Assembly: GCA_032716605.1 (NCBI GenBank)
Contig: CM064569.1
Span: forward strand, 15,167,847 to 15,231,846
From: Paralithodes platypus
Taxonomy: Eukaryota > Arthropoda > Malacostraca > Decapoda > Lithodidae
Direction: 5' to 3'
Length of the DNA stretch: 64,000 bases
Both the position numbers and the translations under genes were made by a program. The notes under the pieces were generated by a model. The model saw only the letters and a list, made by a program, of their open reading frames with translations, searched no databases and was not told the DNA's origin. Shown here piece by piece: positions 22,488 through 33,744 of this stretch (its first letter is position 1; each line of letters starts with the position of its first letter).

Positions 22488-25444
22488 TTGGATAAAGCTC
22501 CACCAACACGACCCAAATTCAAAACCGTCAGGGATAATGACCGAGGACCGAGGACAGCCATGAATGTAAATGTAGATCCGACCAGAACCAATAATTTGAA
22601 TAAAGACCGTTCCTTGAATCCCAAATCCAAAACTTTGAATGTTTTCTATGCAAACGCTCGTAGCATACGCAATAAATTTTCAGATTTAGAGGAACTAGTG
22701 TTTACAGAAAATTATGATGTGATTGGCATAACAGAATCTTGGCTCAATACACAAGATAGAGACTTTTTAGCAGAGTATTCACTTCCCGGTTATGTAATGT
22801 TTGAGAACAGCCGAATAAATAAAAATGGAGGTGGCGTTTTATTTTATTTTATATCAAAGAAAGTCTTAACCCGACCCTCGTGTCAAAACCTCAAATTGTG
22901 AACGTCGACACATCTTTTGTGCTAATAAAGAATAATAAAGGTACAAAAATAATACTTGCGTTAATATACAGACCTCCAGCTCAATCAGTGCAAACTGACC
23001 GAGAAATTTACGAACAAATTGCAGATGTAAGTAACTCACAAGATACCGTAATTTTTGGCGACTTTAATTTACCTGTCACCAAGTGGGGCGATACTCTTAC
23101 TTCACACTCCGGACATGACTTGTATACGAACTTGCAAGAGAGTTCGCTTTATCAATTTGTTCGAATGCCGACCCGTGGTAATAACGTTCTTGACATTGTA
23201 CTTGCAACAAAAGAAGAATTGATAGAGAATTTGAATGTTGGTGATGAATTCAGTAACAGCGACCATCGTACGATAACTTTCACTTTAAAGTTTACTATTA
23301 ACGAACCAAATAGTAGCATCGAAAAAGTCCCTAATTTCAAGAAAGCAAACTTCCATAAACTTAGAGCTATGTTTAAAGAAACTGACTGGAGCTTTTTAAT
23401 TAACAATAACGACATAAATACATCTTGGAAGTTATTCGAAACCACTTACCTAAAAGCAGTGCAAGACTGCATACCATCGAAAATACGGCGTCCAGGCCAT
23501 AATAATAAGCCCAAATGGTGGAATAAAGATATTTCAAACTGCCTGCTTGCTAAAAAATTTGCTAATGATAGATTAAAATCCTCACAAAATGACGAAGAAC
23601 GGCTGAAATTTGTAGAGCTACGACGCAAAGCCAAAAAGTTAATTAAGCAAAGTAAAAAGACCTTAGAGTTACATATTGCGAATCAAAGTAAAACAAACCC
23701 GAAAGAATTCTATAGTTATATCAGAAAAGAAAAAAGTAGTTACTTCAACTGTTGGACCGTTAGTCGATGAAAAAGGAGAATACACCAAAGACGAAGTACA
23801 AATGAGTAATGCCCTCAATACCTTCTTTGCATCAATTTTTACAACAGAAGACCTCAGTGATATCCCTACACCATCGCCGATTCAGATTGATAATTCAGAT
23901 GTTCTAAGCAATATCACCGTTACAGAGAGAGAAGTATTGAATTGTTTAGATAAACTCAAGGTAAATAAAATGCCAGGACCTGATACAATCTCGCCTAGAG
24001 TTCTAAAGGAAGCTAAGAATGAGCTCTCCAAACCACTGACATTACTATTCAATAAATCCTTGCAGTCTGGAACTATGCCTGATCAGTGGAAGCTAGCCAA
24101 CGTAACACCGATATTAAAAAAAGGCAGCAAATCCCTACCCAGTAACTATCGTCCAATTAGCTTAACCTCAGTTGTATGTAAAATGCTAGAAACGGTCATA
24201 CGAGACAGACTCGTAAATCACTTAGAGGAAAATAACATACTTAAAGATACTCAACACGGCTTTCGTAAAAAACGTTCCTGTTTAACAAACCTCTTAGACT
24301 TCTTCCACGATATCCTCAACCTCTACGATGAGAGTAAAGCTGTAGATATTATATACCTTGATTTTCAAAAGGCCTTTGACAAAGTTCCCCACAAACGTTT
24401 ACTGCTAAAACTAAAAGCGCATGGAATACAAGACGGTGTGTTGAAATGGATAGAAAATTGGCTCAGCAACAGAAAGCAAAGGGTAGTCATAAACGGTAAG
24501 GCATCTAAATGGACCAATGTAAGTAGCGGGGTACCCCAGGGATCGGTACTAGGACCAATTCTCTTTCTAATTTACATCAACGACATAGATGAGGGTCTCA
24601 CCTGCACAATCTCAAAATTTGCTGACGATACAAAAATTGCAAATAGCGTACTCTCAAAAGAACAAGTTGACGATATGCAACACAATCTAGATAAATTGTC
24701 ATGTTGGGCCCAAATTTGGCAAATGAGTTTCAATGCGGATAAATGTAAAGTACTACATGTCGGATACCTAAATGAGAAAGCAAACTATTCGATGAATGGC
24801 ACTCAGCTTAAGAATGTAAACAGAGAAACTGATCTGGGAGTAACAATATCGAGTAACCTAAAACCGAGTCAACAATGTTCAGAAGTTGTTAAGAAGGCAA
24901 ACAAAATAATTGGCTTTATAGGCAGGTCATTTGAGCATAAATCCAAAGAAGTTATCCTAACCCTTTACAATTCCTTAGTCCGCCCTCTTCTGGAATACTG
25001 CGTTCAATCCTGGTGCCCTTATTACCAAAAAGATATAAACAAGCTAGAACGAGTTCAACGTAGAGTTACCAAAATGATACCTAGCCTAAAGAACAAACCA
25101 TACGAAGAGCGTCTTAGAGAATTAATCTATTTCCTTTAACCCAGCGCAGATTAAGAGGTGACTTAATTCAAGTGTTCAAAATCATCAAAGGCATCGACAA
25201 TATGAACTGTAGTAAGTACTTCACTATCGACCAATCTAATTACACGCGGGGAAACGGTTGCAAAATTATTGGTAAATCTCTTAACTCGCACGAATCTAAG
25301 AATTTCTTCTTCAATCGAGTTGTCAACTTGTGGAATGGGCTTCCCCGAGACGTTATAGACTGCAGCACCGTTGATTCATTTAAATTCCGCCTAGACAAAT
25401 ATCTCGCATCAAACCCGCGACTGACTGCGTTTGTAAATGAATAA
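22488..25444 (+). pseudogene. CR1-like ORF2 (endonuclease + reverse transcriptase), frameshifted
   Basis: The endonuclease part reads YANARSIRNKF, IGITESWLN, NKNGGGV. A 5-bp duplication at 22841-22850 then breaks the frame. It resumes with LIYRPPAQSVQ, GDFNLPVTKWGD and SDHRTITF. A gained A at 23725-23728 breaks the frame again before the RT, which reads SNYRPISLTSV, QHGFRKKRSCLTNL, YLDFQKAFDKVPH, SSGVPQGSVLGP and KFADDTKIA. A lost A near 25124 shifts the C-terminus. Residues are otherwise almost the same as in the open copy, with differences such as KMPGPD here against KTPGPD there. It is close to functional but needs three corrections to be one frame. Confidence 0.93.
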
Positions 25445-25668
25445 CTTTATCCTCCCCTCAGTTACTAACCCATATGTCCCCCTACTAACTTCCTAGTCCT
25501 GCCACGTTAGTGGCAGGGCAGTAGTTCCCTTTCCAATGTTCCCTTACCCACTCTAAACCACTGTTTGGTCACTTGATCCTCAGTGTTTTGGAGGACAAGC
25601 AACCTAGAAGGGTCACTAGACCTGTTGTTGCTTGATTTCCTTTGTACTCCTTTGTACTCCTTTGTACT

Positions 25669-27750
25669 CTCTTCTAGTTATCACTCCTTCATCTTTCGTC
25701 ATCCATTCTCTTTATATTCATCTTCTAGTATCACTCTTATCTTTCATTAACCTCTCTTCTAGTTATCCTTTCCTTCTCCTCATTACCTCTTCTAGTATCA
25801 CTCCTTCATCTTTCTCATTACACCTCTCTCTATAGTTATATCACTCCTTCATCTTTATCATTACCTCTCTTCTAGTTATCACTCCTTTCATCTTTCTCAT
25901 TACATCTTTCTAGTTATCACTCCTTCTCTTTCTTATGTTATCACTCCACTCTTCATCTTTATCATTACCTTCCTCTCTTCTCAGTTAACTCTTCAGTTAT
26001 CACTTTCTCACTCCTTTCTCAATTCTTTCATTCTCATTATACCTTTTCTTATTTCATTACCTCTCTTCTAGTTATCACTCTTCTTCATTGCTCATGACCA
26101 CTCTTCTAGTTATCACTCCTTCATCTTTCTCATTACCTCTCTTCTAGTTTATCACTTCTTCATCTCTTCTCATTACCTCTCTTCTAGTATCACTCATCTT
26201 TCTCATCACCCTTTCTTTCATATCTCTCTTCTCTAGTTATCACTCCTTCATCTTCTTCTATTAACCTCTTCTTCTAGTTATCATTATTCCTCACGCCTCA
26301 TCTCTTCTAGTTACACTCCTTCATCTTTCTCATTACTCTCTTCTAGTTATCACTCTCTTCCTCATTACCCATCTTAGTTACCTCTCTTCTAGTTATCACC
26401 TTTTCTGCTCATTACCTTACCTCTCTTCTAGTTATCACTCCTTCCTTCTTTCTCATTACCTCTCTTCTAGTTATCACTCCTTCTTTATTACCTCTCTAGT
26501 TCATCTTTCTCATTATACCTCTCTTCTAGTTATCACTCCCTTCATCTTTCTCATTACCTCTCTTCTAGTTATCACTCCTTCATCTTTCTCATTACCTCTT
26601 CTAGTTATCACTCCTTCATCTTTCTCATCACCTCTCTTCTAGTTATCACTCCTTCATCTTTATCATTAATTAACCTCCCTCTCTTCTAGTTATCACTCCT
26701 TCACTCCTTCATCTTTTTCATTACCTCTCTTCTAGTTATCACTCCTTCATCTTTCTCATTACCTCTCTTCAAGTTATCACTCCTTCATCTCTCTCATTAC
26801 CTCTCTTCTAGTTATCACTCCTTCATCTTTCTCATTACCTCTCTTCTAGTTATCACTCCTTCATCTTTCTCATTACCTCTCTTCTAGTTATCACTCCTTC
26901 ATCTTTCTCATTACCTCTCTTCTAGTTATCACTCCTTCATCTTTCTCATTACCTCTCTTCTAGTTATCACTCCTTCATCTTTCTCATTACCTCTTCTAGT
27001 TATCACTCCTTCATCTTTCTCATTACCTCTCTTCTAGTTATCACTCCTTCATCTTTCTCATTACCTTTTCTCTTCTAGTTATCACTCCTTCATCTTTCTC
27101 ATTACCTCTCTTCTAGTTATCACTCCTTCATCTTTCTCATTACCTCTCTTCTAGTTATCACTCCTTCATCTTTCTCATTACCTCTCTTCTAGTTATCACT
27201 CCTTCACTCCTTCATCTTTCTCATTACCTCTTCTAGTTATCACTCCTTCATCTTTATCATTACCTCTCTTCTAGTTATCACTCCTTCATCTTTCTCATTA
27301 CCTCTCTTCTAGTTATCACTCCTTCATCTTTCTCATTACCTCTCTTCTAGTTATCACTCCTTCATCTTTCTCATTACCTCTCTTCTAGTTATCACTCCTT
27401 CATCTTTCTCATTACCTCTCTTCTAGTTATCACTCCTTCATCTTTCTTATTACCTCTCTTCTAGTTATCACTCCTCCTTTCTTTCTCATTATCTCGCTTG
27501 TAGTTATCACTCCTTCATCTTTCATCTACCTCTCTTCTAGTTATCACTCCTTCATCTTTCTTATTACCTCTCTTCTAGTTATCACTCCTTTATCTTTCTC
27601 ATTACCTCTCTTCTAGTTATCACTCCTTCATCTTTCTCATTACCTCTCTTCTAGTTATCACTCCTTCATCTTTCTCATTACCTCTCTTCTAGTTATCACT
27701 CCTTCATCTTTCTCATTACCTCTCTTCTAGTTATCACTCCTTCATCTCCC
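25669..27750. repeat. 38-bp minisatellite, right part, about 50 units
   Basis: Same unit as at 21496-21670. From 25669 to about 26550 units are badly scrambled with many deletions. From about 26550 to 27750 they are near-perfect. No coding meaning. Confidence 0.96.
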
Positions 27751-28130
27751 CCGTTCTTTATCAGCGTCTTTCCTTATTCCTTTTATTTATATATACAATA
27801 ATCCATTATACTTTGCACAGTCATTCACATGTATTCTTTCCCTATTTGTTTTATGTATATTAATGGAGGTAAAATTTGGTATAATGGATTTACGAGTGTA
27901 TTATGTTATGGTACAGTTTATTGACCTGATATTATTTCTACTACCGGTATATAACTAAATGCACTGTACAACAGGAAGGGTATAAAGATGGTATTGTATG
28001 TATATACTCAGGCCCAATAACATGGATATGTTGATAATTTCTTACCTCTATCTATATTAGATGGATGTCAAACTACCAATATATACTGTATATATAACTA
28101 TATAAAGATATATTTGTATGGACACTTTAT
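27751..28130. other. Unassigned AT-rich sequence
   Basis: No gene seen. TACCGGTA at 27942-27949. Confidence 0.5.
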
Positions 28131-28158
28131 ATACAGTATATATATATATATATATATA

Positions 28159-28232
<74 letters not shown>
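28131..28232. repeat. (TA)n microsatellite
   Basis: TA run interrupted by TATATACTGTATATA. Confidence 0.97.
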
Positions 28233-28241
<9 letters not shown>

Positions 28242-28549
28242 AATGTTCCATACTGGCAGGTAGACGGATTGGGTGGAGGAGAAAACACAGGGAAGAGCTA
28301 TGAATCTTTATTCTCTAACGTTTCGGGTTATGTTATGTACCCATCTTCAGAGAGACTCACAAGATTTTTTTTAGAAAACTCACAGAATATAATAATTATA
28401 CAAAGTCATAAAATTCATTGATGGCATCCTAGAATAGTGCTGCTATTTTTATGGCGACATTTGAAATCTTAGCAGTAGAACAATTATCCGATTAGCCTAC
28501 CCTCTGGGACGGGGATATTCTTTACCTCTATCTCTAATTACCTTTTTAT
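28233..28549. other. Unassigned sequence
   Basis: Short frames only, no motif. A few bases of family A-like terminus (CCCTTTCGGTACC) at 28550 lead into the E copy. Confidence 0.45.
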
Positions 28550-28978
28550 CCCTTTCGGTACCAGACGTTTAACCCCATCCAGGTGTCAATATTTTCCTGG
28601 CGAGCGGTAGCGAGCCAGCATATATATATTTTTGTTTTGACAGCAAGCTAAATGTGTACATTTTTTGATAGAAAAATGTCTCCGGCGAAGCCGGATTTCT
28701 CCATACAATGCTGGCTCGCTATCGCTCGCCAGGAACAAAACGACACCTGGATGGGGATAAACGTCTTAAAACAGTTGGCTGAATAGGGCCGAATGGATAT
28801 GTTACGGCCTTTTTGAAAAAGTGGCCTTTTTGCGAAATGACCGGGAGCTTTGCAAAATGACCAAAAACCTCGCCTTTTTGTAAAATGACACTTAATGTCT
28901 GGCCCATTTGCAAAATGTCCAGCATATTTGCCTTTTTGTAAAATTACCTGTGCCTTTTTGCAAAATGACACCAAACGT

Positions 28979-29003
28979 CTAACCTAACCTAACCTAACCT
29001 AAA
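28979..29003. repeat. (CCTAA)n telomere-type repeat inside Q
   Basis: CTAACCTAACCTAACCTAACC, the complement of TTAGG. Confidence 0.9.
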
Positions 29004-29060
29004 ATATTAAAAAAAATAATATTGTTTCGATTAGGCCTACCCAATGTTTACAAATATATA

Positions 29061-29340
29061 TGTTTACAGTTATTTAGAACTTTACAACAGGGCACTATGC
29101 TGTTTACAGTTATTTAGAACTTTACAACAGGGCACTATGCTGTTTACAGTTATTTAGAACTTTACAACAGGGCACTATGCTGTTTACAGTTATTTAGAAC
29201 TTTACAACAGGGCACTATGCTGTTTACAGTTATTTAGAACTTTACAACAGGGCACTATGCTGTTTACAGTTATTTAGAACTTTACAACAGGGCACTATGC
29301 TGTTTACAGTTATTTAGAACTTTACAACAGGGCACTATGC
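29061..29340. repeat. 40-bp tandem repeat, 7 perfect units
   Basis: Exactly seven identical 40-base units starting TGTTTACAGTTATTTAGAAC, filling the loop of Q. Confidence 0.98.
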
Positions 29341-29719
29341 TGTTTTTTTGTAAATTGGCCAGACGTTTGGTGTCATTTTGCAAAAAGGCGCAGGTAATTT
29401 TACAAAAAGGCCAATATGCTGGACATTTTGCAAATGGGCCAGACATTAAGTGTCATTTTACAAAAAGGCTAGGTTTTTGGTCATTTTGCAAAGCTCCCGG
29501 TCATTTCGCAAAAAGGCCACTTTTGCAAAAAGACCGTAACAGATACAAGCCAGGGAAAGAGAGAAAAAGATAAACCAAAACGGTTACCCCCCTTAAGTAT
29601 GCCTATATCTGCTTTCCCTCCTGAACAGTTATTTAGGTATTTCCATACCTCTGCCTTCCTTTCTGAGTACCTATTTATATATGTGCCTGCCTCTCTGACC
29701 TCCTGTTTGAATATTTACA

Positions 29720-30095
29720 TAAGGGAACAGTGGCTGTTTGTTTGGTCTATTAATTAATTTATTCCTATATATTTTTTTTTAGTTTCCTCCCTAGACCTCC
29801 ATCAAGCTTAGAAAAACACCCCCTAGTCCCCCTTCAAGATAGAGTTGTACATTTTTCGGTAGAAAAATGTCCCGGCCAAAGGCCGATTCCTCCTTAAACT
29901 ACAGGCTCGCTATCGCTCACCAGGAAAAAATTGACACCTAAATGGCACTAAGGGTCTAAATATTGACAAAGAAATGGGGTGAAAGGTCATAAAATCCCCA
30001 AACTAATGGAACCAACATTTTAAAATCTCAAAACTATAGTGGGGCTAAACATTAGGGAGAAGGGGGTCCAGAAAAACGGTCCGTCTCCCCTTAAA
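29720..30095 (-). mobile_element. Family F element, copy 5
   Basis: Reverse orientation: CCTAGACCTCCATCAAGCTT, ACATTTTTCGGTAGAAAAAT and GTCTCCCCTTAA at the right end. The left end is partly decayed. Confidence 0.85.
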
Positions 30096-30170
30096 TACAT
30101 TGCCTTCTTTGTCTGGCTGCGTGTCTACTTGTTTTACATTCACAACTTGATTTATCTTCTGATCATGTCT

Positions 30171-30268
30171 TTCGCTTTGTTTGATCAGGATGTCTTTGTT
30201 TGATCAGGATGTCTTTGTTTGATCAGGATGTCTTTGTTTGATCAGGATGTCTTTGTTTGATCAGGATG
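30171..30268. repeat. 19-bp tandem repeat, about 5 units
   Basis: Unit GTCTTTGTTTGATCAGGAT. Confidence 0.95.
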
Positions 30269-30470
30269 GGGTTTTTTTCTGTGCTAGTCCTGTTTATCGT
30301 ACCTTGCTTTCTCTCTATCTTTTATTTGTATTTGTTTTATATTTATATATTTTATAATTTGACATTTCTATATATCTTCTTGCCCTACCTTCCTAATCGC
30401 GTTTTTGTCTGCCTACGATTTTTGTGAACTTATTATAGCTCCCTGTCTATGTTGCCTTTATGTCCGTCTG

Positions 30471-31558
30471 TCTACCTTACTTCCTGCCTGGTTACCTGCC
30501 TTCCTTTCTACCTTTATGCATGTTAGTCTTCCTGCCTTCCTGCCTGTTAGTCTGTCAACCTACTATTTTCCATGCCTGCTTTCCTTTGTACCTTCCTGTA
30601 TCTCAGCCTTCCTTTCTACCTACCTACCTTCCTGCCTGTCTACCAGCTTTCGTTTCTACCTACCTAACTTCCTTCCTGTCTACTAGCCTTCCTTCCTGTC
30701 TACCAGCCTTCCTTTCTACCTACCTACCTTTCTTCCTGTCTACCAGCCTTCCTTTCTACCTACCTACCTTTCTTCCTTTCTACTAGCCTTCCTCCCTACC
30801 TTCCTTCCTTCCTGTCTACTAGCCTTCCTTTCTACCTACCTTCCTGTCTGCCTTTCTTCCTTCCTGTTTACCAGCCTTCCTTTCTACCTACCTACCTTTC
30901 TTCCTGTCTACTAGCCTTCCTTCCTTCCTTCCTGTCTACTAGCCTTCCTTTCTACCTACCTTCCTGTCTGCCTTTCTTCTTTCCTGTCTACCAGCCTTCC
31001 TTTCTACCTACCTACCTTTCTTCCTGTCTACTAGCCTTCCTCCCTGTCTACTAGCCTTCCTTTCTACCTTCCTTCCTTCCTTCCTGTCTACCTACCTTCC
31101 TCCCTACCTTCCTTCCTTCCTGTCTACTAGCCTTCCTCCCTTCCTGTCTACTAGCCTTCCTTTCTACCTTCCTTCCTTCCTTCCTTCCTTCCTGTCTACC
31201 TACCTTCCTCCCTACCTGTCTACTAGCCTTCCTTTCTACCTTCCTTCCTTCCTTCCTTCCTGTCTACATACCTCCCTCCCTACCTTCCTTCCTTCCTTTC
31301 TACCTAACTTCCTTCCTTCCTTCCTTCCTGTCTACCTACCTTCCTTCCTACCTTCCTTCCTTCCTGTCTACTAGCCTTCCTTTCTACCTTCCTTCCTTCC
31401 TTCCTGTCTACCTACCTTCCTCCCTACCTTCCTTCCTTCCTGTCTACTAGCCTTCCTTTCTACCTACCTACCTTCCTTCCTTCCTTCCTTCCTTCCTACC
31501 TTCTTTCCTGTCTACTAGCCTTCCTTTCTACCTACCTTCCTTCCTGTCCGTCAACCTG
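30471..31558. repeat. Pyrimidine-rich (CCTT)n/(CCTA)n array, about 1.1 kb
   Basis: One strand is almost all C and T, with recurring CTGTCTACTAGCCTTCCTTT phrases. Pro-Ser-Leu frames are artefacts. Long homopyrimidine tracts can form triplex DNA (general knowledge). Confidence 0.95.
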
Positions 31559-31790
31559 CCTGCCGGCCATCATTTCCGCGTTCCGGCCTGCCAGTATGCC
31601 CCCCCCCCCTTCCCCCCCATCCCCCCCTGTCTACCTACCTACCTGTTGTGTGATGTTGCGGGTGGTATGAGTAAACAAGAGTGGAGGGGCGAGTTGGGCC
31701 AAATGTTACCGAGTGTGTGGAGCTGTTCATGGTCCTGGGGAGGGTTCTGTACTGTGGGGCCAAGAGTTCATGGTCACTTTTTACACCCGT
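31559..31790. other. Unassigned sequence
   Basis: C-runs at 31600-31627, then a moderately GC-rich block. No gene seen. Confidence 0.45.
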
Positions 31791-32017
31791 AATTGACCAC
31801 TTGCGAGTTACAGGGTATTAGGAAGTTGGAGCCATAAACATCGATATTAAACATAAATACAATAATAATGTAGGTTTCTAATGGAAAAAAAGTATGCTGA
31901 ATTGGATTGTATGTATTTATATTAGCACTACAACCGCAAGGTAGGTGATCATTCTGTTAATTATCGATGTCTACAGCTCCAACTTCCTTATAAAACGAAA
32001 CTCCTAAGTGGTCAATT
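31791..32017. mobile_element. Family P TIR element, copy 2
   Basis: AATT, then GACCACTTGCGAGTTACAGG, to CTCCTAAGTGGTC, then AATT. The second AATT is shared with copy 3. Confidence 0.88.
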
Positions 32018-32234
32018 GACCACTTGCGAGTTTCAGGCTATAAGGAAGTTCGAGCTGTAGACATCGATATTTAGCAGAAAATATGTTAGCCACAATACGG
32101 TTGTAGTACATTTATAAATACATTAGATTAAATTCAACATACTTGCTACCCATCAGAAACCCACATGATTATTGCATTGCTGTTTGATACCGATGTTTAC
32201 GGCTCCAACTTCCTTATAGCCTGAAACTCGCAAG
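32014..32234. mobile_element. Family P TIR element, copy 3
   Basis: GACCACTTGCGAGTTTCAGG to CTCGCAAGCGGTC, flanked by AATT on both sides. Confidence 0.88.
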
Positions 32235-32326
32235 CGGTCAATTATATCACACTGGCTAACTATTTTGATACATTGCAAGGAACGCAGATCGAATTCATTA
32301 TAGTCGATTATTTTTCCAGCTCACGT

Positions 32327-32516
32327 TAACCCTTTGAGTACCAGCGACGTTTGTTATATTTTGTTCTAGCTATATTTAGACGATTTTGTGCAGCTTAGGA
32401 ATGATCTGTGGTACTGTAGTTGAAAGAGTTGGTTGAGATAGTTTGAAGCCTTATTATTGCTAGAAGCCCTTCCTAAGATGAATAAAATCGTCTAATAGTG
32501 TCCAGAATATGATGAA
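32327..32516. mobile_element. Family A MITE, copy 12
   Basis: TTAACCCTTTGAGTACCAGC to ATGATGAAAAGGACGTCCC. Its right terminus has been amplified into the array that follows. Contains GGTACTGTAGTTG at 32411, a 5-bp insertion (TACTGTA) relative to GGTAGTT/GGTAGCT relatives. Confidence 0.87.
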
Positions 32517-32977
32517 AAGGACGTCCCTGGTACTGAATGGGTAAAGGACGTCCCTGGTACTGAATGGGTAAAGGACGTCCCTGGTACTGAATGGGTAAAG
32601 GACGTCCCTGGTACTGAATGGGTAAAGGACGTCCCTGGTACTGAATGGGTAAAGGACGTCCCTGGTACTGAATGGGTAAAGGACGTCCCTGGTACTGAAG
32701 GGGTAAAGGACGTCCCTGGTACTGAATGGGTAAAGGACGTCCCTGGTACTGAATGGGTAAAGGACGTCCCTGGTACTGAATGGGTAAAGGACGTCCCTGG
32801 TACTGAATGGGTAAAGGACGTCCCTGGTACTGAATGGGTAAAGGACGTCCCTGGTACTGAATGGGTAAAGGACGTCCCTGGTACTGAATGGGTAAAGGAC
32901 GTCCCTGGTACTGAATGGGTAAAGGACGTCCCTGGTACTGAATGGGTAAAGGACGTCCCTGGTACTGAATGGGTAAA
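32517..32977. repeat. 27-bp minisatellite made from a family A terminus, about 17 units
   Basis: Unit AAAGGACGTCCCTGGTACTG plus AATGGGT, which is the terminal segment of family A. Because 27 is a multiple of 3, long open frames run through on the minus strand (repeats of YPFSTRDVL or THSVPGTSF). These are by-products and not evidence of a gene. Confidence 0.97.
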
Positions 32978-32984
32978 CCTCAAT

Positions 32985-33175
32985 CTCTTTGTAGGTGATT
33001 TTTCGATAGTTACTGGAAAAATATGAAACTGCTATGTGTTTGTATCCTAAAAATAGCAATTGCATAATTGACAGTATATTTCCCCGCAAAATCTTCGTAA
33101 TATCGGAGTAAACAAGGAGACGACATTGTAGTTTACCGTCAGCTGAGGGGGAAAAAACCCACTATAGTTATTGTC
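32985..33175. mobile_element. Family J element, copy 2 (candidate)
   Basis: ATATGAAACTGCTATGTG and TTTACCGTCAGCTGAGGGGG resemble the copy at 12775-13200. Confidence 0.5.
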
Positions 33176-33204
33176 CACCGTCTTTTGTTATGGTTTAGAG
33201 TTGC

Positions 33205-33421
33205 TTAACCCCTTCTGTAACCGCAACGTCTTTTTTATTTGAGTTCAGCTACATTTAGACGATTTTATGAAGCTTATGTAGGATGTATGGTAGCTAAAAG
33301 GATGAATTTAGATAGTAACTAGCCTTTCAATGGGTAGAAGTCCTTCCTAAGCTTAATAAAATCGTCTAATAGATGTCAGAATATAATTAAAAAAGCACGT
33401 CACCGGTACAGAAGGGGTCAA
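33205..33421. mobile_element. Family A MITE, copy 13
   Basis: TTAACCCCTTCTGTAACCGC to CACCGGTACAGAAGGGGTCA, with matched arms TTTAGACGATTTTATGAAGC and AATAAAATCGTCTAATAG. Confidence 0.9.
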
Positions 33422-33591
33422 GTATTGATGACCACCTTGCGAGGTCTGTCCTTTGAGATCTGTACCCCATAAAATATTCCTTCCTCTCGCATAAACATTA
33501 GGCTATTCATACTGCAGTTGGGTCCAGTACATGATCAGATTGATATCCAGTATTTAATAAATGGATATTAATCGTGGTCATGTCCTAAACC

Positions 33592-33735
33592 TTTAACCTC
33601 TACTGTACCGGCGACGTCTTTTTAAATTTATTCTAGTTATATTTAGACGATTTTGTGCAGCTTAAGAAGGATCTGTGGTAGTAAAAGATGTTAAGTGAGA
33701 TAGTTCGAAGCCCGTTAATTGCTGGAGGGCCCTAC
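33592..33735. mobile_element. Family A MITE, copy 14 (left half)
   Basis: TTTAACCTCTACTGTACCGG onward to GCTGGAGGGCCC, where a minisatellite takes over. Confidence 0.8.
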
Positions 33736-33744
33736 TACATATGT

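Larger units (their letters stand above)
21671..25669 (+). mobile_element. CR1-like LINE copy 1, nearly full length, frameshifted
   Basis: About 4.0 kb. It has a 5'-truncated esterase ORF1, an endonuclease/RT ORF2 and a 3' UTR ending in TTTGTACTCC decamers. It interrupts a 38-bp minisatellite cleanly (CTCATTACCT before, CTCTTCTAGTT after), so there is little or no target-site duplication, as is usual for CR1-type elements. Compared with the open copy at 58321-62443 it has five indels: a T lost at 21960-21963, an A gained at 22087-22089, a 5-bp duplication at 22841-22850, an A gained at 23725-23728 and an A lost near 25124. Its catalytic FADD (24618-24629) is intact. Confidence 0.95.
28800..29541. 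mobile_element. Element Q: 742-bp TIR element nested in E
   Basis: Begins TGTTACGGCC and ends ACCGTAACA. Arms of about 190 bp are built of diverged GCCTTTTTGCAAAATGACC-like subrepeats. The flanking GATA (28796-28799 and 29542-29545) is a 4-bp target duplication, because uninterrupted E copies read GGATACAAGCC. The centre has four CCTAA units (28981-29003) and a 40-bp tandem array. It has no transposase. Confidence 0.88.
28565..29596. mobile_element. Family E element, copy 3, carrying a Q insertion
   Basis: E sequence at 28565-28799 (ACGTTTAACCCCATCCAGG, CCGGCGAAGCCGG, AACGTCTTAAAACAGTTGGC) and 29542-29596 (GATACAAGCCAGGG to GGTTACCCCCCTTAAG). The left terminus is lost. Element Q is inserted in GGCCGAATGGATACAAGCC. 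Confidence 0.85.

Noticed and set aside
30471..31558. CRISPR-like array
   Set aside because: Repeats are direct, short and without unique spacers; it is a pyrimidine-rich satellite in a eukaryotic genome.
32460..33089. 209- and 163-codon repetitive frames as a repeat-protein gene
   Set aside because: They arise from a 27-bp array of a transposon end; 27 is divisible by 3, so all frames stay open by construction.
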